In this document: positions 1 through 8,030 of the stretch, one piece after another
Layout of the letters: every line of letters starts with the position of its first letter
Position numbering within the stretch: the stretch's first letter is position 1
Origin: CALKCV01 sp964609515
Lineage (GTDB): Bacteria; Cyanobacteriota; Cyanobacteriia; Cyanobacteriales; Microcoleaceae
Assembly (NCBI GenBank): GCA_964609515.1
Contig: CAZSTZ010000002.1
Coordinates: forward strand, 1-64,000
Direction: 5' to 3'
DNA length: 64,000 bases
Translations under genes and position numbers: made by a program
The notes under the pieces: generated by a model
What the model saw: the letters and a program-made list of their open reading frames with translations, nothing else
Told to the model about the DNA's origin: nothing
The model's database searches: none

Positions 1-162
1 CCCCCACTCGCCGAACAAAAAGCGATCGCCTCCTACCTAGACCAAGAAACCCTCAAACTCGACAACCTCATGGAAAAAATCCGCCAAAGCATCGCAACCC
101 AAAAAGAATATCGCACCGCCCTCATCAGTGCCGCCGTTACTGGTAAAATAGACGTGAGGTAA
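1..162 (+). CDS. hsdS: Type I restriction specificity subunit HsdS, C-terminal end (partial)
   Basis: This is the last 53 codons of a gene that enters from the left edge, open from base 1 and ending at the TAA at 160-162. The peptide matches the distal conserved helix of HsdS: an EQKAIASYLDQET segment, then a charged coiled-coil stretch with IRQSIATQKEYRTALISAAV, ending TGKIDVR. HsdS supplies the DNA target recognition domains of the type I methylase/restriction complex, and this helix packs against HsdM. The hsdR gene follows about 1.9 kb downstream on the same strand, with toxin-antitoxin genes in between. No hsdM is visible, so it presumably lies to the left. The family is clear; the target specificity cannot be seen. 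Confidence 0.9.
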   Translation, partial: PPLAEQKAIASYLDQETLKLDNLMEKIRQSIATQKEYRTALISAAVTGKIDVR

Positions 163-202
163 AGCCATATTTTCTTGGGCTAAAACCGACATCCAATCGA
201 TA

Positions 203-345
203 CAGAAACCCGGTTGGCAAAAAACCGGGTTTCTTAATCCAATACATTCGCCATTTTAAGAGCGATGTTGCATGCCGCGCAGCGGATCGCCTTCGCGCTT
301 TTGGCCCCAGCAGAAACCTGGTTTTTCGCAAAAACCAGGTTTCTT
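203..345. repeat. Two dispersed palindromes of the AGAAACCCGG/CCGGGTTTCT family
   Basis: Imperfect inverted repeats at 203-235 and 311-345 have arms AGAAACCCGG and CCGGGTTTCT (or the CCTGG/CCAGG variant) and short A/T-rich loops. A half copy lies at 376-390. Together they fill the 240-bp space between hsdS and the vapC pseudogene. The same family recurs at least a dozen times in this window. Confidence 0.85.
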
Positions 346-404
346 AGGTGTCCGTGTCGGTGGGATGTCGGTTTTTTACCGGGTTTCTGAGCGATCGCTT
401 TTTC

Positions 405-792
405 TCAAAGACAGTTAAATCCTGGTTCTTCTCTTAACTTTCTGTCGAAGGTGACAGTTTCCGTACAACCTGCCCGACGGGCGATCGCACCTATTAAATA
501 ATCGGAGAAATCTGCCCTTCCTTCTTTGGTTCGTTCTATCGCTTGATAAACAATAGAAGGGTTTTCGTTCCTCGAATACCGAACTCTGCAACATCATTTC
601 TAAGGTATTGATAATTCGGTCTTTGCTAAATTTATATGGTTGGCTTTTGAGAACCCAAACTAACTCGCACAAGACGATATTAGAAACAAAACATGGCTGG
701 TTTTCTCGAATAATTTCTAGTGCTTTCTGCCACTGCGGTTCGTCATCTCTAGTCAGGTAACGAACTAGAATATTAGTATCGAGTCCAGTCAT
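405..792 (-). pseudogene. PIN-domain toxin of VapC type, frameshifted
   Basis: A PIN-domain ribonuclease toxin would start at the ATG at 790-792 (MTGLDTNILVRYLTRDD), which carries the first active-site Asp in LDTN. The central acidic residue is in VLCELVWVL. The frame is good up to SSVFE near base 570, then runs into unrelated sequence. Reading one base over restores the family: NPSIVYQAIERTKEGRADFS, then DYLIGAIARRAGCTETVTFD, ending EEPGFNCL at the stop at 405-407. A one-base indel around 560-575 therefore splits the gene, and the unshifted product loses the last active-site Asp (ADFSD). The gene overlaps the antitoxin upstream by 20 bp, the usual vapBC arrangement. A sequencing error cannot be excluded. 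Confidence 0.8.
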
Positions 793-1024
793 TTGCTGCC
801 TCCTGGATGGCGTTTTCCATGTCCTCAATGGTTGCTTTCTTCATCCCAGGACGGTGTAGGATGCCGGATAAGTCTTCCACAGAGAATTTGAGAGGAATAA
901 TTTTAACTTGTCCTCGTTCGTCAATGACGAATTGTATTTTCGTTCCTGGATTCAGTTTGAGGTAGTCCCTAATTTCTTGAGGGATGGTTATTTGTCCTTT
1001 GTCGCTAACTATTGTGCTGACCAT
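773..1024 (-). CDS. AbrB/MazE-fold antitoxin (VapB type)
   Basis: This 83-residue protein carries an N-terminal SpoVT/AbrB swapped-hairpin domain (residues 1-50): VSDKGQITIPQEIRDYLKL followed by a GTKIQFVIDE strand. That is the DNA-binding half of AbrB-type antitoxins. The C-terminal 30 residues (ATIEDMENAIQEAANDW) are acidic and helical, the part expected to wrap the toxin. The gene lies directly upstream of the PIN toxin remnant and overlaps it by 20 bp. By family knowledge it should bind its own promoter and neutralise the PIN ribonuclease. Because the toxin is frameshifted here, it may be an orphan that still acts as an autorepressor. Confidence 0.85.
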   Translation of the reverse strand: MVSTIVSDKGQITIPQEIRDYLKLNPGTKIQFVIDERGQVKIIPLKFSVEDLSGILHRPGMKKATIEDMENAIQEAANDWTRY

Positions 1025-1086
1025 TACTAGAACTGTTTGCTAAACTTACTCGATTTTAATACATATTTTGAAAATTGGGGGAAGGG

Positions 1087-1151
1087 GCGATCGCTCTTTC
1101 CACCAAGAAGCCTCGTTTAAGGCTAACTCACTCGCGTGAAACCGGGTTTTT
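1087..1151. repeat. 65-bp direct repeat, left copy, beside the DUF5615/DUF433 module
   Basis: The sequence from the HIP1 site at 1087 through TTTCCACCAAGAAGCC and GTGAAACCGGG is identical to 1979-2043. The copy runs on into a palindrome of the AAACCCGGTTTC family that ends at 1170. Confidence 0.9.
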
Positions 1152-1252
1152 GCGAAAAACCCGGTTTCTTAAGTCTCCTGGCGCCAACCAACTGAGGTGG
1201 GGGGTAGTGCTGTCGAGCTACTACCCCAAGAGCGATCGCTCCTCAGCCATTG

Positions 1253-1615
1253 TTAACCGGTACGGATGCGTACTCTGCCCGCTTCAACAATTGCCAATTT
1301 CCCGGGTAACTGTTCGAGAATTTGCTCCTGTTGCAAAAAACTTTCTAACAAACTGAGAATGTAGGTAACAGCAACATTGCTTGGTATGTAAAAAACTACA
1401 ATGCCTGGATATTCTTTTGGGGGATAGTTGCGAATATCGGCAAAGTCAAAGTCACCAGTTAGAAGGCACAAGTCACGTTCTTTTGCTATTGCTGCAATTT
1501 CTGAATCTTCTGCACCTCTCAAACCAATGTCGCGCACGTCGATACCCTCATGTTGGTACTTTTGTAACGTCTTAGCTGTAGAACGGGGTAAATCTTCGTC
1601 AATTAAAAATCGCAC
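1253..1615 (-). CDS. DUF5615 PIN-like protein, probable toxin
   Basis: The 120-residue product has the hallmark N-terminus of the DUF5615 (Mut7-C/PIN-like) family: MRFLIDEDLPRSTAKTLQ, with the acidic DED cluster at residues 6-8. It continues with GIDVRDIGLRGAEDSEIAAI and LLTGDFDFADIRNYPP, which carry the later acidic residues of the PIN-like fold. The family is predicted to be a ribonuclease and is typically encoded just after a DUF433 protein, as here (2 bp between the genes). Toxin activity is inferred from family and pairing, not shown. Coding appears intact, unlike the PIN gene to its left. Confidence 0.85.
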   Translation of the reverse strand: MRFLIDEDLPRSTAKTLQKYQHEGIDVRDIGLRGAEDSEIAAIAKERDLCLLTGDFDFADIRNYPPKEYPGIVVFYIPSNVAVTYILSLLESFLQQEQILEQLPGKLAIVEAGRVRIRTG

Positions 1616-1617
1616 GG

Positions 1618-1845
1618 CTACCCTCCTACTGGCAATGGATAAAATTCTTGTTCTTCAATTAAGTTGGTGGCGTAGTTGAGGCAAGCGAGAACGTCTTCGG
1701 TGCTGACTTCATATTCGGTGCATAGTTCTTCTACGGTCATGCCGGATGCCAGTCCTCCAAGAATTCGGGTAATGGGAATTCTGGTTCCTTTGATTATTGG
1801 TTTGCCGGGATGGATTTTGGGGTCTATAACGATTCGGTTTTTCAT
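1618..1845 (-). CDS. DUF433 protein, probable antitoxin
   Basis: This 75-residue DUF433 protein contains the family core PKIHPGKPIIKGTRIPITRI, then LGGLASGMTVEELCTEYEVS and a helix with DVLACLNYAT. The fold resembles a winged or ribbon DNA-binding domain. DUF433 genes usually precede DUF5615 genes and are taken to be their antitoxins. The downstream partner begins 2 bp after the stop, so the two are almost certainly co-transcribed. The upstream 250 bp contains only palindromic repeats and the right copy of a 65-bp direct repeat, so any promoter lies there. Confidence 0.85.
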   Translation of the reverse strand: MKNRIVIDPKIHPGKPIIKGTRIPITRILGGLASGMTVEELCTEYEVSTEDVLACLNYATNLIEEQEFYPLPVGG

Positions 1846-1862
1846 GGGCTTTGTTGTTGAAG

Positions 1863-1898
1863 CAGAAACCCGGTTTTTTCATGCATACCGGGTTTCTT
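1863..1898. repeat. Dispersed palindrome of the AGAAACCCGG family
   Basis: The arms AGAAACCCGG and CCGGGTTTCT surround a short loop just upstream of the DUF433 gene. Confidence 0.8.
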
Positions 1899-1978
1899 GA
1901 ACTTATAGGATTATATCTCAAAAATCCAGATTTGGTCAATTACTTTTTTTAACAAGGTTCCGCCCAGATAGGGATGAA

Positions 1979-2043
1979 GCGATCGCTCTTTCCACCAAGA
2001 AGCCTCGTTTAAGGCTAACTCACTCGCGTGAAACCGGGTTTTT
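1979..2043. repeat. 65-bp direct repeat, right copy
   Basis: This matches 1087-1151 base for base over about 65 bp. The two copies are 892 bp apart and enclose the DUF5615/DUF433 pair. This copy ends 58 bp before the hsdR start. Confidence 0.9.
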
Positions 2044-2101
2044 TTGCCAAAACTCGCCCCAATGGCCTATAATCAAAAAGTCCCCCAACTCAAAACCAAC
2101 C

Positions 2102-4984
2102 ATGTCACCCAAAGAAACCGACCTCGAAACCATCATCGAACAAACCCTACTCAACCATCACAACTACCAAAAACGCACCAACCGAGACTACAACAAAAAC
2201 CTCAACCTCATCCCCCAAGACCTACTCAACTTCATCCAAACAACCCAACCCCAAGAATGGGAAAAATACCGACAATACCAAACCGAAACCGACTTTTTAA
2301 ACCACCTCGCCAACCAACTCCAAAACCGCAGCACCATCGACCTATTTCTCAACAAAATAAAAAGCCACGGTTGCACCTTTGAACTGGTTCACTTCCTCCC
2401 CAACAACAACCTCAACCCCCAACTAAAACACCTCGCCCAACAAAACCAATTCGCCCTAATTCGCCAACTACACTACAGCAAAACCGACAACAAAAACAGC
2501 CTCGACCTCGCCATCTTTCTCAACGGCATCCCCATCTTTACCGCCGAACTAAAATACAACCAACCAGTAGAAAAAGCCCTCCAACAATACCGCCAAACCC
2601 GCAACCCCAACGAACCAATTTTCAAACCAAATCGCTGCCTTTGTCACTTCGCCTTGGATGCCGACTTAGTATTTATAACCACCCAATTAAAAGGAGAAAA
2701 AACCCAATTTTTACCCTTCAACCAAGGCAACAACAACGGCAAAGGCAACCCCCCAAATTCCCAAGGTTGCCGCACCGCTTACCTCTGGGAAAACATCTGG
2801 CAACCTAACAGCATCCTCGACCTCATTAAAAACTTTATCCACCTAGAAAAAAATCAACTAATCTTCCCCCGCTACCATCAATTAGACAGCATCCGCCAAC
2901 TCCTCCAAAACGCCAAAACCTACGGAACCGGAAACAGCTATTTAATCCAACACAGCGCCGGCAGCGGCAAAACTAAAACAATTTCCTGGCTGGCACACCA
3001 ACTCACCAGCTTATTTAATAACCAAAATCAACGAGTTTTTAACTCAGTAATAGTAATCAGCGATCGCCGCATCATCAACAAACAACTCCAAGACAACATC
3101 CGCCAAATTGAAACAGTAAAAGGCACCGTCGCCACCCCCCAAACCGGCCAACAATTAAAAACCGCCCTCCAACAACAAAAACAACTAATAGTCTGCACCC
3201 TATTTCTCTTTCCCCAAGTCCTCCGCCTCACCGCCCAAATGGCAAACCAAAAATACGCAATTTTAATAGACGAAGCCCACTCCTCCCAAAGTGGAGAAAC
3301 CGCCAGAGATTTAAAAGCAGTATTAGCAGAAAAAGACACCGATGCCGAAGACTTTATCCACGCCGAAACCCAAAAACGAGGCAAAGCCAAAAACGTCAGT
3401 TATTTCGCCTTCACCGCAACCCCAAAAAACCAAACCCTAGAAACATTTGGAACCCGCCAAAGCGACGGCAAATATTCCCCCTTTCATCTCTACTCCATGC
3501 GCCAAGCAATAGAAGAAGGATTTATTCTCGACGTCCTGCAAAACTACACCACCTACCAACAATATTACCGCCTCCTCCAAGCCACAGAAAACGACCCCCA
3601 CTGCAACAAAAATCGCGCCAGTTACCTCCTCCGCCAATTCGTCAATTTACACCCAGAAACAATCAAACAAAAAACAATCATAATAATCGAGCATTTTCTC
3701 GCCAATATCCAACAGCAAATAAACGGCAAAGCCAAAGCAACGATAGTAGCAAATTCCCGCGCCCAAGCTGTTCGCTACAAACAAGCAGTGGATGAATATC
3801 TTCAGCAAAAACAACTCGATTTAAAAACCCTCGTCGCCTTCTCCCAAACCGTTGAAATAGACGGAATTAACTACACCGAAACTTCCTTAAATAGCAAAGC
3901 CGCTGGAGAGCAAATCTCCGACAGCAAAACCGCAGAATATTTTGAACGCGACGAATACAAAATTTTAATCGTAGCCGACAAATACCAGACCGGTTTCAAC
4001 CAACCCAAACTCGCGGCGATGTATGTCGATAAAACCCTCAAAGGCATCAAAGCCGTCCAAACCTTAAGCCGTATCAACCGCTGCCTTACCGGAAAAAACG
4101 AAACTTTTGTCTTAGATTTTGTCAACAATTGGGAAGACATAAAAGCAGCATTTCAAGAATATTATACTACTACCAACCTCGCCAGAGAAACCGACCCCAA
4201 CCGACTTTATAGCCTGCAAAGAGAATTAGCTAAATTTAACTTTTACGAACCCCAAGAATTAACTCAATTAGCTATTGTTTATTATGGCGATTCCCAGAAT
4301 CTCAACGACATCGAAGCAGTTCTTTCTCCCATTGTTGACCGTTTCGATAGTGCCCCAGAAGAAACTCAAACTAACTTTCGTTCCCAACTAACCGAATACG
4401 TTCGCTTGTATCGCTACCTATCTCAAATAGTGCCTTGGGACGATGCCGAATTAGAAAAACTGTATATTTTAGGTCATTTATTGTTAATAAAAATAAAGCC
4501 AGAAACTAGCGATAAAACCTTTGTTTTGCCCCCCGGAATTGATTTAAAATATTATCGGTTAGAAGAGAGTTATCGAGGAGCGATCGCCCTAGAAAATACC
4601 CCAGCAGAATTAGAAGCCCCAGCAATAAAAGGTGCCGTCAATTCTCCTCTGGATGAGTCTTTTTTATTATCCCAAATTATCAACGAATTTAACCGACGTT
4701 ACGGCGCCAATTTAACCGACACAGATAAAGCCTGTATCGACGAAGTAAAAACCCGATTATTTAATAACAGCGAATTGAGAGAAAGAGTAAGAGTAAACGG
4801 AGAGAAAACCAGACAGACTTATGCAGAAAAAGCCAATCAATTAATCGTGCAATTATTCTTAGAAACCGCCCCCGGTTTCAGCGAATTTTACCCAAAATTG
4901 AACGCCAATAAAGAATTAGAAAAAGCCTTATTTAATTGGTTATTCGAGCAGATGAGCGATCGCCTCCAGCTAGAAAAGCAATAA
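2102..4984 (+). CDS. hsdR: Type I restriction endonuclease subunit HsdR
   Basis: HsdR is the motor and nuclease subunit of a type I restriction complex; it translocates DNA and cuts it away from the recognition site. The 960-residue product has an N-terminal nuclease domain with LDLAIFLNGIPIFTAELKYN (about residues 133-152, the D...ExK pattern). A superfamily 2 helicase follows: Walker A SAGSGKTKT near 286, DEAH box in ILIDEAHSSQSGET near 388, motif III-like FAFTATP near 440, and the late motif QTLSRINR near 655. The C-terminal helical part presumably docks to HsdM. The first roughly 900 bp are very rich in AAC/CAA codons. The start at 2102 is the first ATG in frame and gives the normal N-terminus. 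The hsdS end lies at base 162, with two toxin-antitoxin modules inserted in antisense. Confidence 0.95.
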   Translation: MSPKETDLETIIEQTLLNHHNYQKRTNRDYNKNLNLIPQDLLNFIQTTQPQEWEKYRQYQTETDFLNHLANQLQNRSTIDLFLNKIKSHGCTFELVHFLPNNNLNPQLKHLAQQNQFALIRQLHYSKTDNKNSLDLAIFLNGIPIFTAELKYNQPVEKALQQYRQTRNPNEPIFKPNRCLCHFALDADLVFITTQLKGEKTQFLPFNQGNNNGKGNPPNSQGCRTAYLWENIWQPNSILDLIKNFIHLEKNQLIFPRYHQLDSIRQLLQNAKTYGTGNSYLIQHSAGSGKTKTISWLAHQLTSLFNNQNQRVFNSVIVISDRRIINKQLQDNIRQIETVKGTVATPQTGQQLKTALQQQKQLIVCTLFLFPQVLRLTAQMANQKYAILIDEAHSSQSGETARDLKAVLAEKDTDAEDFIHAETQKRGKAKNVSYFAFTATPKNQTLETFGTRQSDGKYSPFHLYSMRQAIEEGFILDVLQNYTTYQQYYRLLQATENDPHCNKNRASYLLRQFVNLHPETIKQKTIIIIEHFLANIQQQINGKAKATIVANSRAQAVRYKQAVDEYLQQKQLDLKTLVAFSQTVEIDGINYTETSLNSKAAGEQISDSKTAEYFERDEYKILIVADKYQTGFNQPKLAAMYVDKTLKGIKAVQTLSRINRCLTGKNETFVLDFVNNWEDIKAAFQEYYTTTNLARETDPNRLYSLQRELAKFNFYEPQELTQLAIVYYGDSQNLNDIEAVLSPIVDRFDSAPEETQTNFRSQLTEYVRLYRYLSQIVPWDDAELEKLYILGHLLLIKIKPETSDKTFVLPPGIDLKYYRLEESYRGAIALENTPAELEAPAIKGAVNSPLDESFLLSQIINEFNRRYGANLTDTDKACIDEVKTRLFNNSELRERVRVNGEKTRQTYAEKANQLIVQLFLETAPGFSEFYPKLNANKELEKALFNWLFEQMSDRLQLEKQ

Positions 4985-5097
4985 AAACCGCGTAACGAAT
5001 GACCGTCGTATAAGTAAAATTAGCCAATGGAAACCATAAATCATTATTGTGAGTTTTGAACGCCCTATGAATGTTTCGTTGCCTTGCCCGCAAAAAA

Positions 5098-7386
5098 CTA
5101 GCGATCGTCTTTAATATCTTTAACTCGCGCCGGTATTTCAATAGTAAAAGTAGAGCCTTTACCTTCTTCGCTTTCTACCGAAATATCCCCTCCCATTAAC
5201 AAGCAAAACTTCTTAGTAAGAGCCAATCCCAACCCCGTACCCCCATATTTGCGCGTAGTAGAAGCATCGGCTTGAGTAAAGATTTTAAACAGTTTTAATT
5301 GTTGTTCTTTGCTAATACCAATCCCCGTATCGCTGACTCGAAAAATCGCTATTTCTTCCCCTTTTTTAAACTGACGTTCAAACTCTAGCTTAATATTTCC
5401 TTCCTTGGTAAACTTACTCGCATTACTCAGCAAATTAATCAGACATTGGCGAACTTTGGTAAAATCTGCATAAATTGTCCCGCTATTATTAACCCCAGAA
5501 ACTATCAATAAATTGCCATTTTGCTGCACTAAATTAATCGTCGTATTGGTCGCTTCTTGAAACAAATTAGAAACCTCAAACTCTTCTAAATACAAATCCA
5601 TTTTGCCCGCTTCAATTTTTGACAAATCTAAAATATCATTAATCAATCCTAATAAATGTCGGGAAGAACTGTTAATTTTCTCCAAGTCGGCGATAAATTC
5701 ACTTACACCTAAATCGGAAGCTTCATCCATCAACATTTCGCTATAACCGATCGCCGCAGTTAAAGGAGTCCTCAGTTCGTGACTCATATTTGCTAAAAAT
5801 TGGCTTTTAGCTTGATTGGCAACTTCTGCTGCTTCTTTTGCCTTTTGTAACTCTAATTTAGCCCGGTGGCGTTCGGTTATATCTCTTGCCACCCAAATTA
5901 CTCGGTCTTCCGAGAGGGGAGAAATATTAGCAGAAAACCAAAACTCTCGATGGTTAATATGCAGGCAATACTCTAAATTTAACGTTTGTTTTTCATCCAA
6001 GCAATTTTGAATAGAATTAAATACTAAATCTGCCTGTAAATCAGGTAAACGATCCCGAATATTCGTGTTAAGTAATTGGTCGGCTTCTTTAACTAAAAGT
6101 TCGCTATTTGTTGGGGCAATTTTAACATAACGACCTTCGCGATCTAAAACAATAATAACGTCGGTCATCGCAGCAAATAACGCCTTCATTTCCGCCTCAG
6201 TTTTTTTCTGCTGCATCGCGCTTCCTAACTGAGATGCCACCCCAGAAACTAATTTAACCAACCGCGAATCTTGGGGGCGAGATTCTACCAGAAAAAAAAC
6301 TAAAACTGCTAATACCGGCGATCGCGACAATTCCTCCCTTTGAAAGTTGCATTGAGGAAACAATTCCTTACCTTCCCTCTCTAATTCCAAATTCCTTTGC
6401 GTTCCCACTCCCCAATCTTCATTTCCCAAAATCGGCACGCCAAAACGAGCTTTTAATCCGTAATTTTTAGCCGGACTTTCTGCTAACTTTTTATTTTTTA
6501 CAGGTGGAAAATTAATTTCCCCTTCCCCATCCTCAATATCCGGTATCCAAACAGGCATTTTCGACGCCCAAACCCGTCCCGCTATTCCCTCTTCCGGTTC
6601 AAATTTAACCCCTTGAAGGTGACATCTAAATTCTTCAACCGCCGCCAGTTCTTCCTCCCTATTTTGGAGGCAATACCAGATAGCGCTACATTCTAAAAAT
6701 TGACCGTCTGCCGCAGGAATCCAAGCCTCCCCGTAAACCCAATTTGCAGTTTCGCAGATAGAACCTAAAGCCAACTTCAAAGCAGAGTTAAAATCTGGGG
6801 CCGCGCTAACAGATTGACTGATGGTTAACAACAACTGAATTTCTTCTTCTATCCGCTGGCGTTCTAATATTTCTGCTTGCAATTTAGCGTTAGCTGCTGT
6901 TAGTTCGGCGGTGCGTTTTTCCACTTTTTTTTCGAGGGAAACATTGAGCTTTTTTAAAGCCTCGTTTTGCTCTGCTAATTGCTTTTCCTGAACGTAACGC
7001 CGCAGGGCTTCTTTTACTGTTAAAAGCAAATCGTTTTCCTCCCACGGTTTGGGAATATAACGATACAAATTGGCAGCGTTAATTGCTCTTCCTACCGACT
7101 CGGCGCTAGCTTGTCCGGTTAGCATTATTTTCAGAGTATTAGGATATTTGGCGTGCATTTCTACTAGGAGTTCGTCTCCCTTCATTCCGGGCATAATTTG
7201 GTCGGCAATTATGACAGCAATTTCGATGCCTTCCTCTCGTAATTCCTCGATAAGTTCTAATGCTTCTCCACCGCTTTGAGCGGTTTCAATATTATACTCG
7301 TCTCCCAGATACCGCTTGAGCTGTTCCGAGAGACTCTCTAAAACTACTTCTTGGTCGTCAATACACAAAATGCCTAAATTACTCAT
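5098..7386 (-). CDS. Receiver-GAF-PAS histidine kinase
   Basis: This 762-residue cytoplasmic signalling protein begins with a receiver domain (residues 1-125; acidic DD pair in LCIDDQE, phospho-Asp in IIADQIMPGMKGD, Lys in IPKPW). A coiled coil (140-185), a GAF-like domain (185-390) and a PAS domain (395-510) follow. The kinase core has the H-box FLANMSHELRTPL (His near 535) and a HATPase domain with SDTGIGISKEQ and GGTGLGLALTKKF. The architecture suggests a phosphorelay kinase whose receiver is itself a phosphorylation target. Its ATG overlaps the end of the upstream receiver gene by 8 bases (ATGAGTAA), so the two are translationally coupled. No membrane segment is seen; the ligand is unknown. 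Confidence 0.9.
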   Translation of the reverse strand: MSNLGILCIDDQEVVLESLSEQLKRYLGDEYNIETAQSGGEALELIEELREEGIEIAVIIADQIMPGMKGDELLVEMHAKYPNTLKIMLTGQASAESVGRAINAANLYRYIPKPWEENDLLLTVKEALRRYVQEKQLAEQNEALKKLNVSLEKKVEKRTAELTAANAKLQAEILERQRIEEEIQLLLTISQSVSAAPDFNSALKLALGSICETANWVYGEAWIPAADGQFLECSAIWYCLQNREEELAAVEEFRCHLQGVKFEPEEGIAGRVWASKMPVWIPDIEDGEGEINFPPVKNKKLAESPAKNYGLKARFGVPILGNEDWGVGTQRNLELEREGKELFPQCNFQREELSRSPVLAVLVFFLVESRPQDSRLVKLVSGVASQLGSAMQQKKTEAEMKALFAAMTDVIIVLDREGRYVKIAPTNSELLVKEADQLLNTNIRDRLPDLQADLVFNSIQNCLDEKQTLNLEYCLHINHREFWFSANISPLSEDRVIWVARDITERHRAKLELQKAKEAAEVANQAKSQFLANMSHELRTPLTAAIGYSEMLMDEASDLGVSEFIADLEKINSSSRHLLGLINDILDLSKIEAGKMDLYLEEFEVSNLFQEATNTTINLVQQNGNLLIVSGVNNSGTIYADFTKVRQCLINLLSNASKFTKEGNIKLEFERQFKKGEEIAIFRVSDTGIGISKEQQLKLFKIFTQADASTTRKYGGTGLGLALTKKFCLLMGGDISVESEEGKGSTFTIEIPARVKDIKDDR

Positions 7387-7783
7387 TGGTTACTCCTTGC
7401 AATGCTGAGGTAATAATAGCGGTTAATTGTTCTTCTGTCCAAGGTTTATGCAAGCAAGCATATAAATTAGCTTGTTTTCTGGCTCGTTCTATAGCAGATT
7501 CATCAGCTTGACCGGTGAGCATTACTGTTACTATTTCGGGAAATTTTTCATGAACTTTAATCAAAAATTCATCTCCCTTCATTTCTGGCATCAGCCAGTC
7601 GGAAATAATAATGACAATTTTAACTTCATCGGAGATTAATTCGTCAATAACTTCCCAAGCATCCTCCACGCTTTCCGTAGCTTCATATAAATACTCGTCT
7701 CCAAATTTTCTTTTCAGTTGTTCTTTGAGACTTTCTAACACTACTTCTTCATCATCCACGCATAAAATTGCTGTTTCTGACAT
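7379..7783 (-). CDS. Single-domain response regulator
   Basis: This stand-alone receiver domain of 134 residues has the acidic pair in ILCVDDEE, the phospho-acceptor Asp in IIISDWLMPEMKGDE, Thr in VMLTGQAD and the conserved Lys in LHKPWTEEQ. There is no output domain, so it probably passes phosphate to or from partner kinases. It is closely related to the receiver of the downstream gene (shared VVLESLKEQLKR and MPEMKGDE-type segments), which points to duplication. Its stop codon overlaps the start of the downstream kinase, giving a two-gene operon. A palindrome and A/T-rich repeats lie upstream. Confidence 0.9.
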   Translation of the reverse strand: MSETAILCVDDEEVVLESLKEQLKRKFGDEYLYEATESVEDAWEVIDELISDEVKIVIIISDWLMPEMKGDEFLIKVHEKFPEIVTVMLTGQADESAIERARKQANLYACLHKPWTEEQLTAIITSALQGVTNE

Positions 7784-7803
7784 GGTTTATTACCCCTAGT
7801 AAG

Positions 7804-8030
7804 TAATTGACAATTAACAATTAACAATTAACAATTAGCAATTAACAAAAAACCAGATAACTTTGGTTGGCAAGCCATTTTTTTGCTCTCAGAAACCCGG
7901 TTTTTTGAAAAAACCGGGTTTCTTAACCCTTCGTGGAACCCTACTTTCGATGTTGGGTTCCACGTAGGTCCGCACAACCTACAATTCCTCTCTCAGAAAC
8001 CCGGTTTTTTGAAAAACCGGGTTTCTTAAC
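7804..8030. repeat. Repeat-filled spacer: TTAACAA-type tandem, two palindromes and a GTTGGGTTCCACG inverted repeat
   Basis: A TTAACAATTAACAATTAGC-type tandem occupies 7804-7846. Palindromes with AGAAACCCGG/CCGGGTTTCT arms lie at 7890-7925 and 7994-8030. Between them sits a GTGGAACCC/GGGTTCCAC inverted repeat with CCTACAATT tails. The right palindrome overlaps the stop codon of the kinase ending at 8026 and may act as its terminator. Confidence 0.8.

Noticed and set aside
5000..5097. Small frame opposite the end of the kinase gene (about 4932-5141)
   Set aside because: It overlaps both neighbouring genes and has no coding features.
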